Positions 48,275 through 60,519 are shown, counted from the first letter of the stretch. The stretch: 64,000 nucleotides of DNA from Daucus carota subsp. sativus (GCF_001625215.2 NC_030381.2:36640689-36704688), one strand, 5' to 3'. Program-made: numbers and translations. Notes: a model not told the origin generated them from the letters alone.

Positions 48275-49494
48275 AGAGCAACTCCAGCAGCTTCCCTATT
48301 TGGAGTCTTAAACCAAAATATGAGGAATATGGGAAAATAATCCACTCCAACAGTATCTTAGTGATTCCCTAAATCACTAAGATCCACTAGCCATGCCTAG
48401 GGCTGTAAAATGATCCGGGTGATCCCGGGTACCCCTCTGCTCGAGTACCGGATCATATAACTTTTAGCTTGTCCAGATTTGGGTTCGGGATCGTTTTATT
48501 CGGATATAAACCGATCCCGGGTATTTGAGATTCGGATTTGAACCGAATATGATCCAGTATCGTATTTTCCATTTTTTAACGGGTAGTTTATGATCCATCG
48601 AATATGAGCCGGATATGATCCACTAACATTAAATATCATTATTATTTCTATTATTCAAATAATTATCATTTAGTCTAAGTAAAAATAATATTATAAAATA
48701 TAATAATTTTAATTAAAACCTATAGTTATATGTTGGTATATATCATTTATTAAATATATATGAAGATAATAAGCATGATCAGATTAAATAAATCACATTT
48801 TATGAAGACATAAACTTAAATAAGATATTAAAATTTTATAAAATGATGACTATTTACTTACAAATGGATTTAAAATATAATATGTATATGAGTTTGAATT
48901 AAATATGAACCGTGGATCATATTCGGGTATACGGGTAGGATCATATTATGAAAAATTATATGAGACCGAGTCCGAGCGGGTACAGGTGTGCTCAGATCCG
49001 GGATCATATATTATACGGGCTTAATATTTCCGCCAGATTTGGATCGTTTTCAAAACGAATATGAGACATGTATCATATTTTCGAGCCGGATATGAGCCGA
49101 GACACCGGATAGTCCGTATTGATTTGGCAATAGCATCTCCAGCAGCATCTTAGCCCATTCCTTAAATATAATATAAAATATTGGATCCTAGTGATTTAAG
49201 ATAATAATAGCTATTCTCACCTCCAACAATATTCCTTATATTCATTCCTTATATACTATTTTATTATTAAAAGTTACCATTATTGCAATAGGTGAAGAGA
49301 GAGAACATGTTTGTATTCAAAATTTATTATAAAATAAGATTTAGGAGAGGAGAGAGGTTACCTAAAGATAAGGCATGGCTAGTGGATCTTAGTGATTTAG
49401 GGAATCACTAAGATACTGTTGGAGCAGATTATTTTCCCATATTCCTCATATTTTGGTTTAAGACTCCAAATAGGGAAGCTGCTGGAGTTGCTCT
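48275..49494. mobile_element. Foldback element with near-identical 122-bp arms
   Basis: 48275-48397 is repeated in inverted orientation at 49372-49494 with only a couple of differences by eye (shared CAACTCCAGCAGCTTCCC, TATGAGGAATATGGGAAAAT, CACTAAGATCCACTAGCC). Between the arms lie a copy of the TAGGGCTGTAAA element and a MITE-like AGCATCTCCAGCAGC segment (from 49132). A diverged relative of the family precedes it at 48043-48270, and another piece follows to about 49595. Confidence 0.8.
48398..49125. mobile_element. hAT-type element, TAGGGCTGTAAA family, copy 2
   Basis: Matches 14030-14765 over nearly its full length in the same orientation. The left end TAGGGCTGTAAAATGATCC is intact, but the right end breaks off at GTATTGATTT, losing TTTACAGCCCTA where other repeat DNA (GGCAATAGCATCTCC) begins. 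Confidence 0.8.
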
Positions 49495-49781
49495 AAGGCA
49501 CCTCTAAGACACTGCTGGAGCACTAATTTATGTCACATTCCTTATAATTGGACTTAGGACATGAAATAGGGAAGCTGCTGGAGTTGCTCTTATGAGTTAA
49601 GAGCCATTGCCAATTATCTTCTTAATATCAAAAAGAAAAAGAAACTCATAAAGACTGTAACGTTTAAACAGATTTACAAGGTTCTGATAGAGAAGCTCAA
49701 ACCAAAAACCAAGATATGGAACAAGCAAACAGACACAGATAGAACAACTGAATATGTCTTTCATATTCACAAACTCTCAGT

Positions 49782-52437
49782 TCAGGCCAGCTCTGATATA
49801 ACTTCTGGATTGAGGGTCACGTACAATTCACTATTCCGAAGTCTCTCAAAGTATGATCTTTGCAAGCCATTATATCTTGCAATGCTGGACCGAACCCATC
49901 TCGAACAGTTTTGTGGTTTACCACTGACAACAATCACAGTCTCCTCATTTGCTAGATTGGCCAGTGGCACCAGAGTCTCGGGTTCGATGGCAGACGAGGC
50001 ATCCACAAGAAAAATGTGACTGAAGTGCCCTGGCTTAAGACCCTCATTATGTAGCCGTGATGTGCTCAGGAAAGTTGACAAGATTAGTCTGAATTTTTCG
50101 AGCTCTGCAAGCTGAGGACAAGAAAAAAGCTCGTCTTTCTCCTCGTAAGGGCAATGAGGTAGGATGTCATCAGGTACCTCATCCAGCTCTCTGAATGCAG
50201 CATTGGACCGAAAAATGTCTGATACAGGGATTTCCTTCTGCAAGCTACTCATGAGCGCGTCACAAGCGCTATTTGAATTTGTGCATATTAGTATCCGGTT
50301 TACTGAAGAGGCCTTCCATAATTGAAGTACTGCTTCTTGAATCACGGTTCCAGTACTTGTCAATTTTTCTGCAATAATGACTCTGTCTCTTGTATGTTTT
50401 TTTGCCCTGGTTACAGAAAGCGGACCTTCCAGGAGATAAGGAGACGGGCCTTGATGCATTACAATCCTATGTACAGCGCGCAGTTGGTCCTCTTTAAGTG
50501 TGAGATGAAATGGCCAAAGCTCCTCCAGAGAGATATTTTTGCTACTTGGAATGCAGTCAGGAAAAAGGAAATTCTTGAACAACACATCTGATGCAGCTTC
50601 AATTGCGTTGTGAGTCCGTTTTAAACAGACTCTGTTTAATGAGAATTTGACATCATATTTGCATCCTGAGTAGTGCTGATCATAGAATTCTACCCCGAAC
50701 TCAACAAACAAGTTCTTGCTCTTCTCAACGCGATAGATGATACCCTATTTAATACGTCAAGTGAAACAAAATCAAATTTCATATATTGTCAAATCTGCAA
50801 CCCTCGGAAAAGTTCATGGTAAGAATAATAGAGTATTAATTAATAAAATATGTGTGAGCTAAACCTTGAATGGGGTGTCTTCTGTGCCAGATTGTCGAAT
50901 GTAGGCGAAGTCTTTAGATAAAAGGAAGGGCCTCTTCCCAGGAATGGAATCAATTTCAAATTGTACTAAAGTTCTGACATCTTCATCATCGCTTAATTCA
51001 CTTCTACTTAAGCTTTTTGATTTTCCTTTTCTTCGGTGCATCACTGCCTTGTGCAACTCCAAACTCACATTCCTCATAGATACATCTAGCATTTCGAATC
51101 CATCCCATTTCTGATTCAGCAAAATAGAAGTTCTGTTAGAACAGTGGGAGAAATGCACAACTAGCTTAGTAAATGTATTAATGATTCAAATCCACATGTT
51201 ATATGAGAATAAATGAGATAACTTCTACAAGAAAATTTATCCATTAATCAATATCTTCTAAAAACCTTATTTCTAACCAGACTTGGACTCATTACACTTT
51301 CCTTTTGTGTTCAGAAATATAGAAATTAATGGCCTGTTCGGGAACTTGAATTTCATTTGAAAATCTTGAATTGATCAAGTGACATGTTTGAACTTCGGAT
51401 ACACAAAAGAAATTGGATTTGTTGCTCATTTGAAATCCAGATCATTCAAATACTAGTATAAATCTGTGAATTTGATATGACATGTCAAATCATGTCATTT
51501 GAAATCCAAAATTTGAAATGCAATACATGTTTTCAAACGCAATCTAACTGTAAAGTAAATATAGTGCCCGATATGTGGTATCTGTAGACAATTATATGCT
51601 GAAATAAACTAAACCTTCATACTGTTGACTTGCAGGAAAGGAAAAAAAAGGTACCTCGAAATAGTAGTCTTCAGCATAGAGCAGCGTAGCGAAGTAATCC
51701 TTGTATGTCAAGGGTGACAAAGGCTTCCTGAGAACTATTGGTACAATGTCTCTCTTGATCAATTTTTTTATATGCTTGGGAACTATGTACAGAGGGAGTG
51801 CGCGCTTCTTAACTAAGATGTGCTTGGTTTTGTTCTTCTGAGTTCTTTTGAAGATTGGAGGAGATTTTGGAGAAAAAGTAGGTGATGAGTCAGGATTCTC
51901 AGAATTTTCAAGTATAGTGTTCATCTTGATCACATATTTGCGATCCTCTGAAGCTAAACCATGTGTGGAAGCATCCTTCCTGAGCTGGATGCACTTGGCT
52001 TTAGTCTGTCGGTTTGTTGACTTAGATAAACCAAAAGATGAAGCAGGGTTAACAGATATGAGTGGATATTCTGGAGGATGTGGAGTTGCAGTACTATATG
52101 AAGGCGAAGACGATGATAAATTTGACTCAATGAATGGTTCAGACAAAGGTTTTTCAAGATCCTCCAGTGCAGCGTCTGTGCTGATCAAATTTATGTTTTT
52201 TTGTGAAACTCCACGACGAGAGGAAGAGGCCTTGGGAACCCACGTGCACTTTGATTCGGCCTGTTTGGGTGTCGAGTTAGATGCAGATTTCAGTGAACTC
52301 AGATGTTTTTTAAGTGAAGACCGAGGTGGTTTCTGATTCTGAATTACTCCGGAAACAATGCATGCTGTGTTTGCATCTTTGGAATCAGCTGCGCCATGAT
52401 AAAGAAGAGAATAATCTTTCTTGATAGTAGTACTCAT
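49782..52437 (-). CDS. SDE3-related helicase-like protein, degenerate, copy B
   Basis: Three exons, 52437-51655, 51110-50865 and 50744-49782, with the same intron positions and phases as copy A, give 663 residues. Shared blocks include LPLYIVPKHIKKLIKRDIVP, KPLSPLTYKDYFATLLYAED, KRPFLLSKDFAYIR, KYDVKFSLNRVCLKR and HFSHIFLVDASSAIEPETL. The catalytic motifs are weaker still than in copy A: the split Walker A remnant is STGTV (473-477) with the Lys gone, motif Ia is CTNSNSAC, DEAG is VDAS, and RecA2 is absent. The N-terminal 200 residues are Ser/Pro/Lys-rich and diverge from copy A. The frame upstream of the chosen ATG is open for 14 codons to an in-frame TGA, beyond which lies more sequence resembling copy A. 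The true start is therefore uncertain, and a good AG acceptor (TTTCTCTCAACTTCAG, 52453) could put 52437 behind a leader intron. The role is unknown; RNA binding or decoy function is conceivable. Confidence 0.75.
51331..51545. mobile_element. Foldback MITE in intron 1 of copy B
   Basis: GGCCTGTTCGGGAACTTGAA at the left, with GAATTTCATTTGAAAAT, is answered by CATTTGAAATCCAAAATTTG and TTTTCAAACGCAATC at the right. It lies within the 51111-51654 intron, which is longer than the same intron in copy A. Confidence 0.5.
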
Positions 52438-53969
52438 AACTTCAAGAACTGAAGTTGAGAGAAATCTTTCAAGAACTCAGAGGCAGCTCAGTTTTGTTGC
52501 TGAACTGTCGGTCAATCTTGAGTCCTCATGTTCTGATACAAACCTTAAGTTTGGTTTGGTTACAGAATCAACAATGATGTTCTTTGATTTAATATTAGAG
52601 CCACCTACTATGGGTGCCTGGGTCCTTCTTGAGTCTCCTGACCACTTAGAGGCCTCCAAGGGATGAAAGAAATTAGTTGGGGCCTAGAGTCTATTAATAT
52701 TTTTCCACAGCAATAATGAATCATAAATCACAAAAATACTTTAAAGTGTTGATTGACCTTTAAAAATGGTTAACAACCATCTTTAGCTTTAAAAATTCCA
52801 AATCCACCCCTAGACAAGGGAAAGAAAGAGAGCATGGACTTTGATTAGTTGGCAAGTAGGCGTGCTCTTTTGGTGTGGTATTAGACAATGTCCAATGATG
52901 ATGTTAACACTTCTACGTCATTCTATTTTTATTTTTTTTTGAAAGATACGTCATTCTATTTTTAATGTGTCAAAATTTGGTCCAAAATCGATTTATTTGA
53001 TATGATTCATGATATCTATATTGTGTGAAATAATCTCATCAATGATTAAATTGGTCAAGAGATTCGAAGGATTTCACTAGTAATATATATCGATTTCTTT
53101 TTTATCGATTTCTTTCTGATTCCATCAACTCAAATCAATTGTGTTCAGAATTTTTAATCTTGATGCATTTGTAATTTTGTGGAGTAATCTATATTTTTTT
53201 ATGGACTTTTTATTTTTTTTGAACACGATTGTGTAAAGGAACAAGAAAAAAGATATAAAATTAATAATTTTATCTACAGTGTGCTTTTTAATAATGTCTA
53301 TTGATTTCTTTTGTTTCTACTTTTTCTCTTGTAACACATGACCGATAGATTCTTATTTAAACATAGTAATCATGAGGCATATATCATCATTAAAATAATA
53401 TATACTCTTATGCTTGACTTAAATAAATATGGTCGTAAAGAAAAATATTATTCTTATATTAAATTAATGTCTTTTTAAAAATCATAATTCTTTGAAATGA
53501 TGTATTTGATAAAGCTGATAGTTCAAAAATAAGGAGAAATGAATTTATTTTTCACTTCTCATAAGAGAGAATAATAATAAAATTGTATTATAATAATATT
53601 ATATGAAATTTAGCTTATGTAATACTTAATATTATAAATAAACTATATAATTCTCAAAAACATTTACTTAAAAAAAAATTGCAATTTGCTATCTTTTCTA
53701 AAAATCTAACTTGCTAAAACCCCTCCACCGATGCCCTCTTTCCAACAGGCTGCATAAACCTCTCATATCTTCCCCGCCTTCATTCTCTTTTTCTTCCTTC
53801 TCTAAATCCAAACTTTACCAAGATTTTAACTTTCTGTAGGCATACACATATATGTATATCTTGTATTCATAAAAAGTCTGCTTTTTGGAAGTTGGGTTCT
53901 CTCTAATTAGGTTGCGTTGTTTTGAGGTTTTAGTTTGTGTGAACAAGAAGAAGCACAAGTTTGAAGAGA
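52438..53969. other. Divergent spacer between SDE3-like B and DHODH
   Basis: 52477-52659 (minus) retains sequence homologous to the N-terminal part of copy A, cut by an in-frame stop (see findings). The remainder is AT-rich, and the last 250 bases should contain the DHODH promoter and leader. Confidence 0.6.
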
Positions 53970-56900
53970 ATGACCACAAGGGTTGCTTTTAAATTCTTGA
54001 AGGAACATGTTTTGCATAAGATTAAGCCTGGGGTTGCTGCTTCTAGACAATTTTCTGCTCATTTTTCATCTGTTCCTCCCCTTCCCCCTGCTAGATCCAA
54101 GATTCCTCAGTTTTCCAAAAAAGTAACTTCTTTAAACTCCACTCTCCCCCCCCCCTCCCTCCCTCCCTGTATGTGTTTATTCTGCTCAGAATTTATCTTA
54201 ATAGGTGAATTTGTGTTGTTTTAGACTTGACCCATGTACTAATATAATATTTAAGCTGGAATTGTAGTTATGTGCAAATGAACTTGTTTTTGCTCTAGTG
54301 AACTAGATATTATGCTAATTAAGTCAAGTTTTAGAAAAGGGCTATTGACCATCGGAACATAAAATGTATGTGCTTTATTGTAATATTAGACGGACTTCTA
54401 TATGCAATGTATTGATAAAGTAGCTGATTTTTTGGCGACTTTTGCTGTGTAAGTAATTTAGGGGTCGTTTGGGTGAACTCAAAATAAGTGCTTCTTTCTT
54501 AAAATAAATAAGTGGAGTAGAAGTTAGAAGCAAGATAAGACTTATAAGTGATTAAAGTGTTTGGGAAATAAGTAGAAATCCTGAGACAAAAGCTAGCATT
54601 CCTAACTTTTTTTAAGTGCTTCTTGACTTCTTACACAAACAGTACGAATAAGTGCTTCTAACTTATAAGTCGAGAAGTTCGGCTTAAAAGGGAGGGCCAA
54701 ACACCCACTTATTTTATTGAAAAAAATTGAGTTCGAAGTGGTTCTTTTGAAAGTCTACATTTTTTCTCACTCCAAGGCATTTTGGTTATTTTGAACTGTA
54801 GGGGAGAATATTGACGGGAGCCACCCTCAGCTTGCTTATTGGGGGAGGAGCTTATGCAAGCACTGTGGACGAAGCAACTTTCTGGTAGGAGCTAAAAAGG
54901 TTCATGTTCATTTGTTTTCAGTGCTTGTGCATTTGGAGCATATCACAAATAAAATATTAAGTATATGAACTTGTTTAGGTTAATATCTACACTTTGTTTC
55001 AAGTTGATGAGTTGACCAATTTCGACATTGAATTTGCTTTACTTTCCTAGTTTCCTATGATGTGTTTGGGGCCCATGCTGGTAATTCTTATGTTTCTAAA
55101 TGTATGCCAACATTACTGTTGGATAATGTAGTACAGATGAAAGGGTTTAATCTGTACAGTGTTATGTGTAGTTATCACTGTTTATCTTTAATACATGATA
55201 TGAAGCCAGTTGTTTTTTTAGGTTGATATGGGTAGAACTTCTATTATGATGACTGGCGGCTTATTGCACTTATTTCATTTTGCAGTGGCTGGCTGTTCAA
55301 TGCAACGAAGATTGTAAATCCATTCTTTGCATTTCTTGATCCAGAGGTTGCTCATCGGTTGGCTGTATCAGCTGCAGCTCGTGGATGGGTTCCAAGAGAG
55401 AAGAGGCCTGATCCTTCAATATTAGGACTAGAAGTTTGGGGGAGGAGGTTTTCTAATCCTCTAGGCCTCGCTGCTGGTTTTGATAAAAATGCTGAGGCGG
55501 TTGAAGGCTTACTAGCAGTAGGTTTTGGGTTTGTAGAGGTTGGCTCAGTTACACCTGTTCCACAAGAGGGTAACCCAAAACCTCGTATATTCAGATTGCG
55601 AAATGAAGGGTAAAAAATTCATCTTTGCCTAACATTTTCCACTTACATTTTTAAAATTTTTGAATTTTGAACTAAAGTGAATATGATTCTATCATTTATT
55701 TTATTTTCATTTGTAAGCAAGTTATGTTTAAGAAAAGTGCTAAACCATGATAATAACTCTCTGCTTAAGAAATTACAGTTTCCTCTGATAATTGGCCATA
55801 TGAAAGAAGCTTGTTTAACCTATATTACTTTTTGTGTGTAGTATTCGTATATAGCTTTACTTGGCTGTTGTTCTATCTAAGTCAAATTATACTCTTCCTT
55901 TTTTTTTTCCCGGACAGTGCTATAATCAACAGATGTGGCTTCAATAGCGAGGGAATCGTTGCTGTTGCGAAACGGTTGGGAGCTCAGCATGGTAAGAGGA
56001 AACTTGATGAAACATCAACATCTTCATCTCAATCAAGTGGTGGAGTCACACATGGAGGAAAAGCCGGTCCTGGAATACTTGGAGTCAATCTTGGAAAGAA
56101 TAAGACCAGCGAAGATGCAGATGCAGATTATGTACAAGGGGTTCACACATTATCTCAGTATGCTGACTACTTGGTATCTTTCTTTTTTAGGCTAACTCAT
56201 TAATTTAACCTTCTTTTATTGATGGCTTTCTGAGGAATGAAGACCACTGCTTAATGCTTTCAAATAAAAAAAATTCAAAGATTGGATGTTAAGTTTGTTT
56301 ACAAGGAGTTTCTTTACTTAAAGTTGTAGGTGTGGAAGTAGTTATCTATTGTGTGACATCCCTCAAATCCGGGGGTCTAGATCTGGTGTGACTAACCCAA
56401 AAACCTTGATATTATAAAACCTGTGTTGATAAAAGGAAGTAAAAGAAAAAAAAAATCAAAATCCTTGCTATTTTAAAAAAAATTTAAATAAAAATCAATT
56501 CGACCCCCTGAAAACAGGATTACATACAACTTACAGTATTGAAATCAGAAACCAAAACTATCAAACTTTATTACAACTCAATTTACATTACTAGATAAAC
56601 TTCGATAAGAAGAGTTGATGATAACCAATCAACTATATATCGGGAATACTTGAGGTTGTGTGAAAATATTTACTGGTCTGACCTCAATTAGTTTTGGTTA
56701 TAAAGGTTCATCTGATAAGTCTATGTTTCGTCTTTCAAATGGACTCAACTCTAGATCGATCAACGAACTGAAGACTTAAGGAAATCTCACCCTACTAGAC
56801 CCAAGACCAGATAAATCGAGTGCTTATGCATTGGTAGGTGGTCCCCAAGAAATGTATGCCGCTCACAGGGATTGAACCCCTAACCACAAATTTTCGAACA

Positions 56901-59685
56901 ATTTCCACAACCACCACTCGGCCACCTCTTGAAGGTTGAGTTTCTGACTTTATTACACTAAAATAAGAAAACTGTGATATCTATAATTATAAACACTTAA
57001 AATTTTATCATCTAACTTGATTCTATTTTACTTACAAAAACCATCCCCAAATAGTCTTACAATACCTCTATGTGTTCCTTTTATCAAGCCTGTTATCACC
57101 ATCTATATTCTGATTTTAATAACTTATAACCTGCAGGCTGTATCTCTGATACCAACTGTGATGGCCCAAATATGGGGTCTAGATTTGGTGTCACCAACAG
57201 AAATAAAACCGAGAAAATAAAATAATATAATGAAAAGTGAAAGAACAGCCTCCACAAAGATCATAAAAGGGTTTGGGGCATCACATATTGCGTGCCTGCT
57301 AGTGGAGCCAGTTTTCCTACTTTATAAAATCTACATTATCATAGTTTCCAAGTTTGGATTTATGTCACCTTTATACTTGTAAACGTTTGTGACTCTAGGT
57401 TATTAACGTTTCATCTCCCAATACACCTGGACTGCGCCAACTTCAAGGAAGAAAGCAGCTGAAGGACCTCGTAAAGAAGGTATTGTGATTTATTTGTGGA
57501 ATATGAAGCAAAAGGTTTCAAGATTTTTTTTCTTAACTTTTGCTCTTGGTGAAGGTTCAAGCAGCTCGTAACGAAATGCAATGGGGTGAGGAGGGGCCAC
57601 CTCCTTTGCTTGTAAAAATTGCTCCAGACTTGTCTAAGCAAGACCTTGAAGATATTGCAGCAGTATGAAAACCCTTCTGATTGTGAAGCTTCTCCTTTAT
57701 AGTATCTGTTCTTATCTGTTTTCTCTTTGATTGTAGGTTGCTCTTGCACTTCACTTGGATGGATTGGTTAGTTCACTACCACAAACCTTAATAGATAATT
57801 GTAGTTATGATATTTTTGTATTTATTTGTACAATAACACCGTATGGTTGTTGCTAAGCAGACATATCCTATTTGTTAGAGCTATATAAGCTTGTGCATTG
57901 GCAGATGCCTGTCTAACTGTTTTTTATACTGTAAATGAAAGAAAAACCTTGGAAGTACTTATTTAAAAAATGAAACAGTCGCTCTTAATATATTTGTTTG
58001 CGAGTCACCTCTGGGTTCCTATATTTGACTCGGACTATTTTTAGCTCAGAAGGATGATATATATCTTTTCTCTAATTTCATGTCATAGTGTTGATTAACA
58101 TTTTTTTTGTGTTCACATATTATTTAGCTTATATCTTTAATCTTCATTATTGTGGTGCGAATGCCAGATTTTATTATTAAGCCATCTAAATAATCTGTTT
58201 AATCATTGTAGATTATATCAAACACAACTATTTCAAGGCCAGATCCTGTCAGGGAAGACCCACTTGCTAAAGAATCTGGAGGCTTAAGTGGGAAGCCTCT
58301 ATTTGATTTATCCACCAGTATCTTGAAGGAGACATATTTATTAACGAAAGTAAGTTATGTATCAGAAGCTGTCAGATAATTTCAATTTTTATAACCTTTA
58401 ACTTTGATTAAATTATCCTGACAAAAAAGAAGCGAGACGAAGAAGTATTGCTCCAAGGTTCATCATTTTTACATTACAGTTATAGGGAGTTCTTTTGCTA
58501 AATATCTTGAAAAACTAGATGTGTAGCGGAGCAAACCAGACATCCTTGTGTTTTATATCCACAAACTATATTGTATAATGGCAAACTTTTTCTTGAGTAT
58601 GTTACCCTTTCTGTTTTGGTTTCTGCCCAGTTTATATCATTTTTTTCCTGATTCTGTGCATTTTAGACCTGAAACTTTGTTTATTTTTAAATCAGGGGAA
58701 GATCCCTTTGATTGGTTGTGGAGGTATTAGCAGGTAAGTGTTTGTTGACATGGCCATTTTGATTATGTTTATTTGTTTTACTCTGTACTTTTTAATTTGG
58801 ATAATCAACTGACTGTGTACTTTGTTTAGTGGTGAAGATGCATACAAGAAAATAAGAGCAGGCGCAACTCTTGTTCAGCTTTACACTGCATTTGCTTATG
58901 GGGGACCTGCCCTAATACCTCGGATCAAGGTACTACTCTCGTGCTCTGGGATGTCACAGAGAAGTTGATGCATGAGTAGCAACTATTAGAAAATTTTAAT
59001 GCATTTCTTTCTCTGTATTTACACTTTTTTGACCATGAATGGTAAAAGGTTAAACTTCTCTAGCTGTATTTTTTAGGAAGTAGCCATAGCTTATGAACAA
59101 AACTTCAGTGCATGTGTACCAAGGTTGTGGGCTGTACCAGTGATTACTGGTGTGTCACAATTTATTGAAATATTAATATTCAGCTAAAGTAAAGACTGAA
59201 GAGTGTGCTTAAAACGAAGAGGGAGGAACCGATGAAGTAATTATCTGTAGATTAGGGAGATGAGTTGCATTGATATTTTCACATTATTTGTTTCTTCGAT
59301 TTCCTTGCAGCCACTACAATGGCTTCCTTGTTGCATTATTTCTCTAGTAGTTCCCTCAAACAAATTCTGCTCTTTATGATTTAATGTGATAAGAAGTTGC
59401 AGTCTAATTTAAAATTGATAATACCCCGGGTTCACTTGTCTCTGGAGGGGATCAGCTTCTCTAGTTTTATTTCAGGGTTCCACTTATTAGGTGTGCCGTG
59501 TGCGGACATCACATAATTTAAAATATCTACATAAGTTGAACACAGAAGACTTTATGTCCAATTAATCATCATTTGCGATCATTTAATTAACTTCTTCTGC
59601 TCTTTCTTAGGCTGAACTTGCTAGTTGCTTAGAAAGGGATGGCTTCAAGTCTATTCATGAAGCAGTTGGAGCAGACTGCAGATAG
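53970..59685 (+). CDS. PYRD: Dihydroorotate dehydrogenase (quinone), mitochondrial
   Basis: Class 2 DHODH oxidises dihydroorotate to orotate using FMN and passes electrons to ubiquinone at the mitochondrial inner membrane, the fourth step of pyrimidine synthesis. Eleven exons: 53970-54122, 54802-54884, 55286-55609, 55918-56173, 57399-57479, 57555-57662, 57737-57766, 58212-58349, 58696-58733, 58830-58929 and 59611-59685, giving 461 residues, matching plant PYRD length. An Arg/Lys-containing presequence precedes a membrane anchor [20 protein letters not shown]. Core motifs are [72 protein letters not shown] (with the class 2 catalytic Ser), [14 protein letters not shown] and [19 protein letters not shown]. 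Intron 4 contains a solo LTR. Exon 7 is only 30 bases. The end [13 protein letters not shown] tail ([10 protein letters not shown]) matches plants. Confidence 0.96.
54462..54706. mobile_element. hAT-like MITE in DHODH intron 1
   Basis: GGGTCGTTTGGGTGAACTC at the left and GGAGGGCCAAACACCC at the right, with AAATAAGTGCTTCTTTC and TAAGTGCTTCTAACTTATAA subterminal repeats, much as in the 46942-47360 element. Confidence 0.6.
56352..57285. mobile_element. Solo LTR in DHODH intron 4
   Basis: The 934-bp unit starts TGTGACATCCC and ends GGGGCATCACA, the TG...CA borders of an LTR. It is flanked by the perfect 5-bp repeat TATTG (56347-56351 and 57286-57290), the duplication size of Copia/Gypsy integration. 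No primer-binding site, polyprotein or second LTR adjoins it. It contains related phrases near each end (GGGGTCTAGAT(C/T)TGGTGTGAC... and ...GGGGTCTAGATTTGGTGTCAC), so an internal duplication is also possible. Orientation is not established. Confidence 0.7.
56755..56935 (-). mobile_element. Probable tRNA-derived SINE inside the solo LTR
   Basis: On the minus strand, TGGCCGAGTGGT (56924-56913) matches a pol III A box and GGTTCAATCCC (56878-56868) a B box, 35 bases apart. Before the A box is GAG, as in Ser/Leu-type tRNA genes. The intervening DNA does not fold as a tRNA, so this is a SINE head rather than a tRNA gene. The 3' extent is estimated. Confidence 0.5.
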
Positions 59686-60519
59686 TTTTGTGACTGACCA
59701 CGCTTATGCTAATGGTTTGATGTATGGCCATCTCTTTACAAATCTTCGACTTCATATGAGAATGCCAACCTTTTATGATCAAAGTTTCCACTTTGATTGG
59801 TACAATTTTGTGCTTTGCTAAATGTTCTGTTCCATTTCATGTCTCAAAATGTGATGGTGTATGATAGAAAATTTTGGCATATGAATGTATCAGCTTCCTT
59901 TCATAGGCATGTCAGTATAATCTTGGTACTATGTTACCCAATTTTCCAGCTAACTGCAGATCACAGTCTGTAAACATCACCAGTTGTAATGGAATATGTA
60001 GTCTAAAAGCCTTCTTGCTTTATGGTAGAAATCAGTTCAATTCTGCATGAACATTTTGTTGTTTCCAGTCATTTGACAAATCTACGCGACTACAGAATGT
60101 CTTAACATGCATTGTACACAAACACGTTAATATGCTGATAGGCACCCTGTGCATCTGTAATATTCTGTGTCGGAACATTGTCTGTATAAATTATGGCATT
60201 GACATATCAGACACCAGAAAAATAGCCAGTGTTTAGAAGCAAGCTAATTTCAGTAGAAATTCAATAATGCAGGCAAGACATGTGTTGTATATCTTATTCT
60301 TATTATTATGATATATAATGCCTAAAATGCTTTACATACAGAAAAGCTCCCCAAATCTGAAGCATCAAACTTGAGAATAAGTCCACTAGTGGCTTTGTTC
60401 TAAGCTGAACTTCAGATTCCAACATAAATTGAGAAAGTTGTTGATACTCATATTACAATTTGAAACAAAATCAGAAATCTACAGATGGGAGAAATTAAGA
60501 TGACCAATCCTGGGAGAAA
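59686..60519. other. Convergent 3' regions of DHODH and GAPA
   Basis: Tail-to-tail spacing of about 830 bases. T-rich plus-strand DHODH 3' UTR and presumed GAPA 3' UTR. No other gene is supported. Confidence 0.6.

Noticed and set aside
49810..50591. Plus-strand frames opposite the last exon of SDE3-like copy B
   Set aside because: Antisense shadows without domains.
51848..52336. 162-codon plus-strand frame
   Set aside because: Antisense to exon 1 of SDE3-like copy B; no domain and no splice context.
56868..56924. Possible tRNA gene on the minus strand
   Set aside because: A and B boxes are present, but the cloverleaf arms do not form; a SINE head is a better reading.
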